From Sporosarcina ureilytica (GTDB lineage Bacteria > Bacillota > Bacilli > Bacillales_A > Planococcaceae): 64,000 bases of DNA. Location of the stretch: positions 1,054,001 through 1,118,000 of the forward strand of contig NZ_CP017560.1 of assembly GCF_001753205.1 (NCBI RefSeq). Reading direction: 5' to 3'. The notes under the pieces are model-generated. The model was not told the origin of the DNA, ran no database searches, and saw nothing but the letters and a program-made list of their open reading frames with translations. Position 1 is the stretch's first letter, and each line of letters begins with the position of its first letter. Both the position numbers and the translations under genes were made by a program. Shown piece by piece: positions 35,866-43,155 of this stretch.

Positions 35866-36333
35866 ACAGGAAGTGTAGTAGTATTTCGGATTGTTGGCAA
35901 GTGGTTTTTTAATTTATGTAGGCCCTCCGGGCATACATAAATTAAATGCCATCCCTTACATTTTTATTGTGCCATAAACATGATGAAGAATGCTAAGGAA
36001 GGATTGAGCGCTAAAGAAGTAAAAGAGGTGTTTGGAGAGCCTTTGCTTTCAGACACAGTCGATAGTACAGAGACATGGCTGTACTCTACTCCTGCTGACG
36101 ATACAGATTATAAACCTTCTTTGGAGGCAGTGAATCACCAGGCTATTTTAGACGAGGTTGTTGATTATGAGCTGTATATAAATTTTTTAGATAATAAAGC
36201 TTATATCTATTCATATTTCTATAAATCTGGTGAAGATGTACGTGAATATCAAGTGTTGCCGGACGGAGCAGAACCGTCAGATATACAAGTGACAACGTTT
36301 GATTAAGAATGAACAGTATCCATATTTGCAGAG

Positions 36334-36402
36334 TTCACTATCGGGCGCAATTCTTTAATAAGGATTAGCGCCTGTTCAGTAATAGGGCCGGTTTGTTCAA
36401 CA
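36334..36402 (+). repeat. array repeat
   Basis: CACTATCGGGCGCAATTCTT ... AAGGATTAGCGCCTG ... AATAGGGCCGGTTTG. The hairpin is identical to the copy at 29098, including the unpaired A beside GCGCC. Confidence 0.75.
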
Positions 36403-36474
36403 AGCAATATTAAATTCGATAATTTTAATGAAGTTGGAAATACTACACCCAAAGATAATTTGAGGTGATTAAAA

Positions 36475-37005
36475 ATGATAAGAACAATTTCGTTTTTATC
36501 GATTTCATTCTGTTTGCTGTTTTTTGTAACTGTATTTGCAGCTGCACACGATAACCCCCGACCATATGAAGAAATATATCCCGAAATTGGATACAAAACT
36601 GTAGATGAGGCATTGAATGATTTTGAACAACATTTTAACCAAAGCCTTAAGTTACCATTGAGAGTACCCCCGTTAATTTTTACTCATTATTTTGGAAGAT
36701 TTAATAATTCTGAGGGTGACATCAATGACTCATTTGAAGTGATTTTTATAAACGATCAATCATCTGAAAATCATTATAATATTAGTGTTCGTCCCATTAA
36801 ATATAAGGTTCCTGTACAAGAAAAATATGTGTTAGAAACATTTACATTAAAAAATGGAAATGAAGCCATTTACTTGACGTTTTCAGGTTTTAATATACTG
36901 GTTTTCGAAAGAGATAATTGGCAGTATATGCTGCAGATTGATAAGAGGGTTTCGAATAAGGTTACTTCTGAAACCTTGTTAGACATAGCCAATTCAATGG
37001 ATTAA
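36475..37005 (+). CDS. secreted protein of unknown function
   Basis: 176 residues with a signal peptide (LSISFCLLFFVTVFAAAHD). The mature part is mixed alpha/beta (GYKTVDEALNDFEQHFNQSL, LPLRVPPLIFTHYFGRF, YLTFSGFNILVFERDNWQYML) and resembles domains of DUF4367 or anti-sigma C-terminal type, but I cannot assign it. TGAGGTGATTAAAA precedes the ATG. Located between a repeat and a repeat split by a group II intron. Confidence 0.65.
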   Translation: MIRTISFLSISFCLLFFVTVFAAAHDNPRPYEEIYPEIGYKTVDEALNDFEQHFNQSLKLPLRVPPLIFTHYFGRFNNSEGDINDSFEVIFINDQSSENHYNISVRPIKYKVPVQEKYVLETFTLKNGNEAIYLTFSGFNILVFERDNWQYMLQIDKRVSNKVTSETLLDIANSMD

Positions 37006-37030
37006 TAATTTTTACAAGTAACTTTGTAAT

Positions 37031-37053
37031 TCAACTAACGGGCGCAGTTGTTG
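37031..37053 (+). repeat. array repeat, 5' half (interrupted by group II intron)
   Basis: TCAACTAACGGGCGCAGTTG and then TTG up to the intron boundary. The matching 3' half resumes at 39770. Confidence 0.75.
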
Positions 37054-39769
37054 GTGCGAAACGTTCCTGGCTCAAATGAAATGTGGTCACACAATTTCGA
37101 TAAAGGTCAGGCAGTTTCAGTTTCTGAAAATTGAAGGGTTATATCGAGAAGTCGAATGAGGAGGTAACGCTCTGAAAGGCTTCCTCTGCGTCGAGTAGCA
37201 CGCCGATTAGTAAGAAAAAGCGTGTTATAAGCTCGGCTAATAGGCGCGAGAATTTACCGTAACAGTCCGGCTGACGAAAGCCTACCCGATGGGGTGGTGT
37301 AAATCATGGTGCTTGAGTTGAACAGATATGGTGAGAATGCAATGTAAATACAACAAGATACTGTATTGCTGGCGAACTTCCGAATGTACGGGTCTAGACG
37401 CGCATTATATAGAAATGTATTTACTACCAAATGTAGGGTTAGCTGTGGATGAGTAAGAATCGACAATATAAAAGTCCACCTTGCGTTATAGGCGCTTGCA
37501 AAGCTAACGGGCTCATAGGAAGCACCTAAGTTTGTTCCATAATAGATATAACTCAACGTTGTAAGCTGATAACGTGGAGGGCTTACTCTCGGTGAAGCGT
37601 TGAAAAGAAAAATAGTAGTGAGACTAGCAACTGTATAACTTTTCTTCATATCAGTGAAAGTGGTGGCACAGTACCGTCGAAGCGTGTAATGAACGTGGAG
37701 GGATAGCCACTAGACTAATTAAAGATTCTTTCAACCATGCGAGACAGTTCTTATACGATTAATAAGGTTCTTGTAAGACTAATAGAGGTTCAGCTCCAAA
37801 GGAGCCACCGACTTGTTAAAACGAAAGAAACTGAGGCACAACGAGTATTATGATATGCAATATCATTTTGATTCTTTATATGCTAAAAGTGCTGATGGTC
37901 AAAATTTTTATGGATTACTTGATTTAATGCAATCTGATGAAAACATTCGATTAGCTTATCGTAATATTAAACGAAATACCGGCAGTAGAACTGCTGGATA
38001 TGATGAATTAACGATTGAAGATATAAGTCAATTGTGCGTAGTGGAAGTTGTATCAACGATACAACGAATGTTTGAACGCTATACACCCAAAGCCGTTCGG
38101 CGGGTTTTTATCCCGAAGGCAAATGGGAAAACACGTCCATTAGGGATTCCGACCATTTGGGATAGATTATTCCAACAGTGTATTCTTCAAGTGCTTGAGC
38201 CAATCTGTGAAGCAAAGTTTTACAAACATAGCTATGGTTTTAGACCGAATCGCAGTACGCATCATGCAAAAGCTAGGTTCGAGACGCTCATTAATCGGGC
38301 GTGTTTATATCACTGTGTAGACGTCGATATTAAAGGATTCTTTGACAATGTAAATCATGCCAAATTATTAAAACAAATGTGGTCGCTGGGTATTCGTGAT
38401 AAAGCACTACTCTCTATTATCTCGCGTCTTCTAAAAGCTGAAATTATAGGGGAAGGATTCCCAACTAAAGGCACGCCTCAAGGGGGCATATTATCGCCCC
38501 TGTTATCTAACATTGTATTAAATGAACTAGATTGGTGGGTTAGCAATCAATGGGAAATCCTTGAAACAAGAAAGCCATATAAATCGTATGCTGGCAGATA
38601 CAATGCATTGAAAAAATCGAACTTGAAACACTGCTATATAGTAAGATACGCGGATGATTTTAAAATTCTTTGTCGCACTCGCTCGCAAGCGATAAAAATG
38701 CATTATGCAGTGAAAGATTTTCTTCGAAAAAGACTCCATCTTGAAATTAGTGAGGAAAAATCGAAAGTGGTCAACTTAAAGAAAAACTCATCAGAGTTTT
38801 TAGGGTTCCGTCTTAAGGCACATCGGAAGCAGACGAATAAAAGAACTCTTTATGTTGCCCGATCACATATGACTAAAAAATCACTTGATAATGCACAAAT
38901 AAAGCTCAAACAGGCAATAAAGGTAATTCAGAAACACCAATCGCCTGAAAATGTTTGGCGATTAAATACGGTAATAATGGGAATACAGAATTATTATTCC
39001 GCAGCATCGCACATCACATTAGACTTAAATAAGCTGAGCGGTCGTCTTAATAAAGCGTTATTCAATCGTTTAAACGAAATGAGGAAAGAAGCATCGTTTC
39101 AGGAACTCACAAAAACCTTACAGAAACGGTATAAGGGTTATGAATGTAAACTTTATAAAATAAAAGGAATGGTACTTGTCCCAATCCATGCCCAACGTTG
39201 TAAGGTGAACCTTAATTTTTCTCAATCTATCTGTAACTACACTACCGTAGGTAGAAATAAAATCCACCAAAGTTTGCGGGCAATTAATAAACAAGTTTTC
39301 GATTATGTGATTAAACAATATATACCTAACCGTTCCATAGAATATAATGATAATCGGATTAGTCGCTTTATTGCGCAATACGGGAAATGTGCCATTACAG
39401 GAATTGAATTAGGACGAGATGACTGGCACTGTCATCATAAAACGCCGTTCCATCTTACACAAGATGATTCATACGGAAATTTAATGATAATACATCAACC
39501 TGTTCATCGTCTCATTCATATGAGAAATCCAGAAAAAATACATTTGCTTTTAAACGTACTCAAGTTAGATGAAAAGCAAATAAAAAAGGTTAATGAATTG
39601 CGTGAGCAATGTCTGAACGATGCAATCTGATTCTACATTTCATCTTGCATATACATAAAAATTACGAATGAATTGGATTAGTTGGAACGCCGTATGAAGC
39701 GAAAGTTTCACGTACGGTGTGAAGTGGGGGAAAAGCTGGCGATAACGTCAAAGGCTTACCTATCACTAT
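37054..39769 (+). mobile_element. group II intron with ORF
   Basis: Begins with the conserved GTGCG at 37054. Domain V is visible as CGCCGTATGAAGCGAAAG / TTTCACGTACGG at about 39684-39722, followed by a domain VI-like stretch ending CTATCACTAT at 39769. The 5' non-coding part (about 760 nt) holds domains I-III, and the ORF lies in domain IV. Removing 37054-39769 joins GGGCGCAGTTGTTG to AGGAAACATTGTGCC and recreates an array repeat, which supports both boundaries to within a few bases. Confidence 0.85.
37813..39630 (+). CDS. ltrA: group II intron reverse transcriptase/maturase with HNH endonuclease
   Basis: 605 residues from TTG 37813 behind AAAGGAG. RT blocks include FIPKANGKTRPLGIPTIWDRL, SYGFRPNRSTHHA, KGTPQGGILSPLLSN and the catalytic YADDF. 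Maturase domain X follows (~350-480). The C-terminal HNH endonuclease is CAITGIELGRDDWHCHHKTP with downstream His residues. The protein splices the intron RNA and catalyses retrohoming. All domains are present, so the intron may be active. Confidence 0.93.
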   Translation: MLKRKKLRHNEYYDMQYHFDSLYAKSADGQNFYGLLDLMQSDENIRLAYRNIKRNTGSRTAGYDELTIEDISQLCVVEVVSTIQRMFERYTPKAVRRVFIPKANGKTRPLGIPTIWDRLFQQCILQVLEPICEAKFYKHSYGFRPNRSTHHAKARFETLINRACLYHCVDVDIKGFFDNVNHAKLLKQMWSLGIRDKALLSIISRLLKAEIIGEGFPTKGTPQGGILSPLLSNIVLNELDWWVSNQWEILETRKPYKSYAGRYNALKKSNLKHCYIVRYADDFKILCRTRSQAIKMHYAVKDFLRKRLHLEISEEKSKVVNLKKNSSEFLGFRLKAHRKQTNKRTLYVARSHMTKKSLDNAQIKLKQAIKVIQKHQSPENVWRLNTVIMGIQNYYSAASHITLDLNKLSGRLNKALFNRLNEMRKEASFQELTKTLQKRYKGYECKLYKIKGMVLVPIHAQRCKVNLNFSQSICNYTTVGRNKIHQSLRAINKQVFDYVIKQYIPNRSIEYNDNRISRFIAQYGKCAITGIELGRDDWHCHHKTPFHLTQDDSYGNLMIIHQPVHRLIHMRNPEKIHLLLNVLKLDEKQIKKVNELREQCLNDAI

Positions 39770-39800
39770 AGGAAACATTGTGCCTGAAACGGGCCAAATT
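39770..39800 (+). repeat. array repeat, 3' half (after group II intron)
   Basis: AGGAAACATTGTGCCTG then AAACGGGCCAAATT. With the 5' half at 37031 this restores a hairpin repeat in which GGGCGC can pair with GTGCC. Confidence 0.7.
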
Positions 39801-39819
39801 AAATTAAAGGGGTGTATAT

Positions 39820-39951
39820 ATGAGCAAAAGTAAGGATAATAAAAACAAAAGTGAAGGCATTCGCAAAATTATAGATTGGTTACCGGAATTAGTATCTGTT
39901 CTTATGTACATTCCAAGATCAGTGATGAAATTAATTAGAAATATATTTTAA
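39820..39951 (+). CDS. 43-residue basic amphipathic peptide
   Basis: A small frame from ATG 39820, 8 nt after AAAGGGG. It reads MSKSKDNKNKSEGIRK followed by a hydrophobic helix (DWLPELVSVLMYIPRSVMKLI) and ends RNIF. Basic N terminus plus amphipathic C-terminal helix suits a membrane-associated small protein. It fills a repeat-bounded unit alone. No family recognised; it could be non-coding. Confidence 0.5.
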   Translation: MSKSKDNKNKSEGIRKIIDWLPELVSVLMYIPRSVMKLIRNIF

Positions 39952-39964
39952 TACCATTCTTTAA

Positions 39965-40040
39965 TAATCGGGCGCTTTTCCTGAATAGGTAAAGGCGCCT
40001 TTTCTGAACTTTTTCGAAATCCCAAGGGCCTGTACTTTGT
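39965..40040 (+). repeat. array repeat
   Basis: AATCGGGCGCTTTTCCTGAAT, then AGGTAAAGGCGCC. The stem keeps an unpaired G next to GCGCC, and an AAGGGCCTGTACTTTGTT end follows about 30 nt later. Confidence 0.7.
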
Positions 40041-40128
40041 TATACCGTTCGATTGTCGAATAAAGATTGAGTAAACCGATCATACTGAAATCAAATTAAT
40101 TGATTCATAGTATGGGAGCGTGAAAAAC

Positions 40129-40971
40129 ATGTTGTTGTCGGAAGCATGGGAAAAGTATCAGTTTGACAAAAGAATTGAAGGTTACTCACCTTTAACATTA
40201 AAGATGTATGGCTTTCAATGTAATCTTCTAAAGCGTTATTTTGGTGATGTCATAATGGGGGATATTACAACCGAAAATCTCAAGAAATACTTGGGAGAGG
40301 CGGGAGGGCATTTGAAACCATCTAGTTTGGGTCACCGTGTACGTTTTATTAAGTCGTTGTTTAAATGGGCTCATGAGGAAGGTTTTATCTTTAAAAATCC
40401 GGCTGCAAAATTAAAAGAGCCTAAATTAGGAAAGCGAATTCCAAAATATCTTTCCAAACATGAAATTGAACTTCTTCGGGAAGGTTGTTATACATCGCTG
40501 GAGAATGCTTTATTTGAGTTTTTTTATTCAACAGGTTGTCGAATCGGTGAAATTGCGAAATTAAATCGAAATGATATTAACTTCGCGGGAAACTCGGTAA
40601 TTGTCCATGGGAAAGGTGACAAGGAAAGAGAGGTTTATTTTAATATACGCTGTGCGATTTGGTTGAAAAGGTATTTAGACGAACGCGACGATGAAGAACC
40701 CTGTCTATTTGTCACAGAGCGTAAACCAATTAGACGTATGAGTATAGATTCTTTAAGATACGTTGTTAAACGTATTTCTAACCGTGCCGGAATCAACAAA
40801 ACAATTCATCCTCATCAATTACGTCACAGCTATGCTACACATCTTGTTGACAATGGTGCACCACTTGAAGTGATTCAAAGTCTTCTAGGTCATGAAAAAA
40901 GTGAAACGACAAGGATTTACGCCCATCTTAGCGGGAAATTAAGATATGATTTTTATAACAAGTTTTTTTAA
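40129..40971 (+). CDS. tyrosine recombinase (XerC/D-like integrase) in the array
   Basis: 280 residues. N-terminal SAM-like core-binding domain (SPLTLKMYGFQCNLLKRYFGD) and catalytic domain with the full set: Arg in TGCRIGEIAKLNR, Lys in VHGKGDKER, HxxR in HPHQLRHSYATHL, His in LLGHEKSETT and nucleophilic Tyr in RIYAHL. ATG 40129 has GGGAG at a good distance (10 nt); GTG 40120 is too close. The insert that typifies integron IntI proteins, between patches II and III, is not evident, so it is XerC/D-like. It is flanked by repeats on both sides and co-directional with the array genes. Confidence 0.9.
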   Translation: MLLSEAWEKYQFDKRIEGYSPLTLKMYGFQCNLLKRYFGDVIMGDITTENLKKYLGEAGGHLKPSSLGHRVRFIKSLFKWAHEEGFIFKNPAAKLKEPKLGKRIPKYLSKHEIELLREGCYTSLENALFEFFYSTGCRIGEIAKLNRNDINFAGNSVIVHGKGDKEREVYFNIRCAIWLKRYLDERDDEEPCLFVTERKPIRRMSIDSLRYVVKRISNRAGINKTIHPHQLRHSYATHLVDNGAPLEVIQSLLGHEKSETTRIYAHLSGKLRYDFYNKFF

Positions 40972-41081
40972 AAATATCTCTTGTTATTTGTATGGTATTT
41001 CAAAAACTCAAATATATTTATATTAGAATTATCCAAACGGTTCGTATGAGTCAGATGGAAAGGAAATTTAATTAGTTGATG

Positions 41082-41220
41082 TTCATAAACGGACCAGATT
41101 GATAAAAGAAAAATAAAAAGTTTGGTATAGGTGTTCTTGTAGTAATAGTTTTCTTGTTGGCCATGTTTTTCTTACTCGAGGTTAGCTAATCATATACAAC
41201 AAAAGAGCGCGGATTGTTTG
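41082..41220 (+). repeat. terminal degenerate array repeats with remnant small membrane ORF
   Basis: GTTCATAAACGGACCAGATTG at ~41081-41101 matches the GGGCCATTTTG half, and ACAACAAAAGAGCGCGGATTG at 41196-41216 matches the GGGCGC half. Between them codons 41116-41190 read KKFGIGVLVVIVFLLAMFFLLEVS* with no start codon, apparently a decayed small membrane-protein cassette. The rest of the 41.0-41.2 kb gap holds nothing else I can name. Confidence 0.45.
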
Positions 41221-41225
41221 AAAAT

Positions 41226-41262
41226 AAAAATGCCCAGGCATAAAATCCTGGGCATTTTTTCT
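41226..41262. terminator. bidirectional terminator
   Basis: AAAAATGCCCAGG pairs with CCTGGGCATTTTT around an 8-nt loop. It marks the end of the array against the convergent methyltransferase operon. Confidence 0.88.
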
Positions 41263-41352
41263 GCTTATTCTATTTTCAATTCGGTTTCGTTTTTGTGTTT
41301 TCTCCCTATAAACCGAACCAACTCCTATTACAGTCATTGCCCTTTCTTGGTT

Positions 41353-42294
41353 TCATTCACAAACCAGCACTTGTCTAACAAAAACACTTTTTTTCGCTTC
41401 ACATCGATCCACAATCGTGAAACCTGCTTTTTCAATCATATCATCGATTGTATCAATCGTAACGACAACTACTTTTTTCGCGATGCGGCGTGCTTGGACT
41501 AAAATATCTTGCTGATCCCCGGGGGATGCCTTCGAAAAAATATTGTAAGGCATGTCAATAATCGCGACATCATAGGTTTTTGTAATATCCGCAATAGGGC
41601 GCGGTTTAACTTCGCAAGCATAACCAAAATAGGCGATGTTTTCACTTGTATGACTCGTGACTAACGGATTAATATCGCTTCCGACAATATCAAATCCCAT
41701 TGAAAGTGCCTCAACGAGTACGTTCCCAATACCGCAACAAGGGTCAATGACTTTAACGCCTTCTGGATTCGGTGCTGCAATGTTTGCGACGGTTCTTGCA
41801 AGACGTGTACTGAGCGCAGTGGAATAGCTATGTGGTTTGTTTTGATGATGACGCCAAACAGATTCACTCTCTACATATTTTCCGAAATACCAATGTCCAT
41901 CGATAACAGCAAATCCGAATACGTCTTCAGGATGGTTTAAATCAGGTTCTCCGTTCATTTGCAAGCCAATTTCTCGTTCAAGCTTGCGCCGGTCAACTAG
42001 TTCCATTTTGGGGGTCGAATTTAATGGCCGTGTGTTTAAACTCACCACTTTAAAAGTTTCCTCACCCATTTCCAATGAAGCTGCTTGCTGAATGAGTTTA
42101 TCCCAACTCTCTGCCTTGAATAAAACATCAAGCCGTTCTTTCATGAATGGACTTCGACTCGGTTCGACTTGAAGTGAACTGAATAGTACATTGGTCAATG
42201 AATCAAAACCAAAAAAAGAACGCATTTCTAATCGACATAAGTCCTCATCGTCTCTATGTCGTGCATATAGGTAGATAAATTTTTGTGGGCTCAT
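41353..42294 (-). CDS. TRM11-like SAM-dependent RNA methyltransferase
   Basis: 313 residues. The N-terminal half is a THUMP-like region. The C-terminal Rossmann domain has the SAM loop VIDPCCGIGNVLVEAL, acidic residue in GSDINPL and the catalytic motif DMPYN (a variant of (D/N)PPY). This resembles archaeal/eukaryal Trm11-type tRNA guanine-N2 methyltransferases; the Bacillales members are uncharacterised. It overlaps the upstream hypothetical gene by 4 bp. Confidence 0.8.
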   Translation of the reverse strand: MSPQKFIYLYARHRDDEDLCRLEMRSFFGFDSLTNVLFSSLQVEPSRSPFMKERLDVLFKAESWDKLIQQAASLEMGEETFKVVSLNTRPLNSTPKMELVDRRKLEREIGLQMNGEPDLNHPEDVFGFAVIDGHWYFGKYVESESVWRHHQNKPHSYSTALSTRLARTVANIAAPNPEGVKVIDPCCGIGNVLVEALSMGFDIVGSDINPLVTSHTSENIAYFGYACEVKPRPIADITKTYDVAIIDMPYNIFSKASPGDQQDILVQARRIAKKVVVVTIDTIDDMIEKAGFTIVDRCEAKKSVFVRQVLVCE

Positions 42295-42890
42295 TGATTC
42301 TCCTCGATTGTTTCCACCATCTGGAAAATAAATGAGTAGACGAGTTCATATGCCTCTAAAAAAGTCATCTCTTCCTTGAAACCTTCTATATAATTCATTG
42401 CAATATTCATATTCCATAAATTATCTTGGCCAGAAAAAGCAACACTAAATCGGCCAATTTCACCCGATACATGATTGTCTACATATGTTTTAATCGCTGT
42501 TTCTTGTTGTTTGTTCATTTTCAAACCGAATAAAGCCGTATAAGTACCAAACACATCATCGATTTCCATTGAAAGTGCGTCGACACCTACTAGATCAAAG
42601 AACTTTGATTCGACGTATAGAAATTCTTCCTGACGAGATTTTAGATGCTCAATCTTTTCCTCTAAAAACTTAGGCGTTTCCACGATAATGAGTGCAATCG
42701 TTTCCTTTTCACAACGCTCTACATAAGCATCTTGAAACCTTGTTGTGTTTTCTTTTGTAATCACTTCCATATCAGCTGGGATTAGATTGTGTCTTTCAGC
42801 GTAATGTTTCTCTACTTTATATAGTTCAATTTTTTTAGAATCATTTTGGATTAATTCAGAAATATATCTCGACATATTTTGTTTTAACAA
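42291..42890 (-). CDS. hypothetical protein co-transcribed with the methyltransferase
   Basis: 199 residues, soluble, mostly helical, starting at TTG 42890 which lies 9 nt after AAGGAG; ATG 42875 is a less well-placed alternative. Notable stretches are LIPADMEVITKENTTRF and NMNIAMNYIEGFKEEMTFLEAYELVYSF. I do not recognise the family. The 4-bp overlap with the TRM11-like gene suggests a functional link, perhaps in RNA modification. Confidence 0.7.
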   Translation of the reverse strand: MLKQNMSRYISELIQNDSKKIELYKVEKHYAERHNLIPADMEVITKENTTRFQDAYVERCEKETIALIIVETPKFLEEKIEHLKSRQEEFLYVESKFFDLVGVDALSMEIDDVFGTYTALFGLKMNKQQETAIKTYVDNHVSGEIGRFSVAFSGQDNLWNMNIAMNYIEGFKEEMTFLEAYELVYSFIFQMVETIEENQ

Positions 42891-43155
42891 ATCGCTTCAC
42901 TCCTTCAACTATCAAGTTATATCCTATCACAAATAAGCGCTAGACGGTGATTCATCTCACATTAAATTGGGTTGTGCAAATGAGAAGGAATTGTGTATAT
43001 AAAAACAGATAATTAGATATACGTTAATGAGTGGAAATCATCATTGTTTAGATTTTATGCTTTATCAACTTCTTGGAAAAATCAGTGAATATATATGCTA
43101 GAGTAGTAACATACAAATAATTATCAACACTGAAATGCAAGAAAGGATGAGGAGA

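Larger units (their letters stand above)
33546..35980 (-). mobile_element. IS21-family insertion sequence
   Basis: 2435 bp carrying istA and istB on the minus strand. Ends begin TGTATTTGGCA (left) and, on the other strand, TGTTTATGGCA (right). Inner inverted copies of CCACTTGCCAAC lie near each end, as is usual for the multiple terminal repeats of IS21. An 8-bp direct repeat TGATGAAG flanks it (33538-33545 and 35981-35988). Both genes are intact, and the intact duplication suggests a recent insertion. Confidence 0.92.
33423..36306 (+). pseudogene. BamE/SmpA-like lipoprotein gene interrupted by IS21 element
   Basis: The 5' part (33423-33545, 41 codons) encodes a lipoprotein signal (FVLMLTVLGILSAC) and EKSSEDMEITKDYVMK. 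The 3' part resumes at 35989 with NAKEGLSAKEVKEVFGEPLLSD, a BamE/SmpA-like pattern. Removing the IS and one copy of the 8-bp duplication joins the two in frame into a ~147-aa lipoprotein. The expected start reads ATC-AAA-AAC instead of ATG-AAA-AAC (33423), about 10 nt after GAAGGGA, so the start codon also appears lost. The remaining 3' frame (35980-36306) begins with ATG at the IS edge. Confidence 0.8.
25426..41220 (+). other. integron-like array of small genes separated by hairpin repeats
   Basis: From about 25.4 to 41.2 kb all cellular genes are on the + strand, mostly short and mutually unrelated. Nearly every intergenic gap contains a copy of one repeat. A full copy starts with (C)TAACGGGCGC or AATCGGGCGC, folds into a hairpin closing with GCGCC, and ends with a (A)GGGCCATTTTG block about 20-30 bp later. 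A tyrosine recombinase gene lies near the 3' end. The region is also invaded by IS21 and a group II intron. 'Cassette array' is inference: layout and repeats are seen, recombination is not. Alternative: an island scattered with a MITE- or REP-like repeat. Confidence 0.6.

Noticed and set aside
37254-37649. 131-aa minus-strand open frame
   Set aside because: It lies wholly in the structured 5' RNA domain of the group II intron and has no ribosome binding site of note.
40129-40971. Classical class 1-type integron integrase with attI and divergent Pc promoter
   Set aside because: No IntI-specific insert, no divergent orientation and no recognisable attI; only a resemblance in layout is claimed.
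25426-41220. CRISPR array
   Set aside because: The repeats are imperfect, spaced by whole genes rather than 30-40 bp spacers, and no cas gene is present.
41218-41502. 94-aa open frame at the array border
   Set aside because: Runs through the terminator and antisense to the methyltransferase gene.
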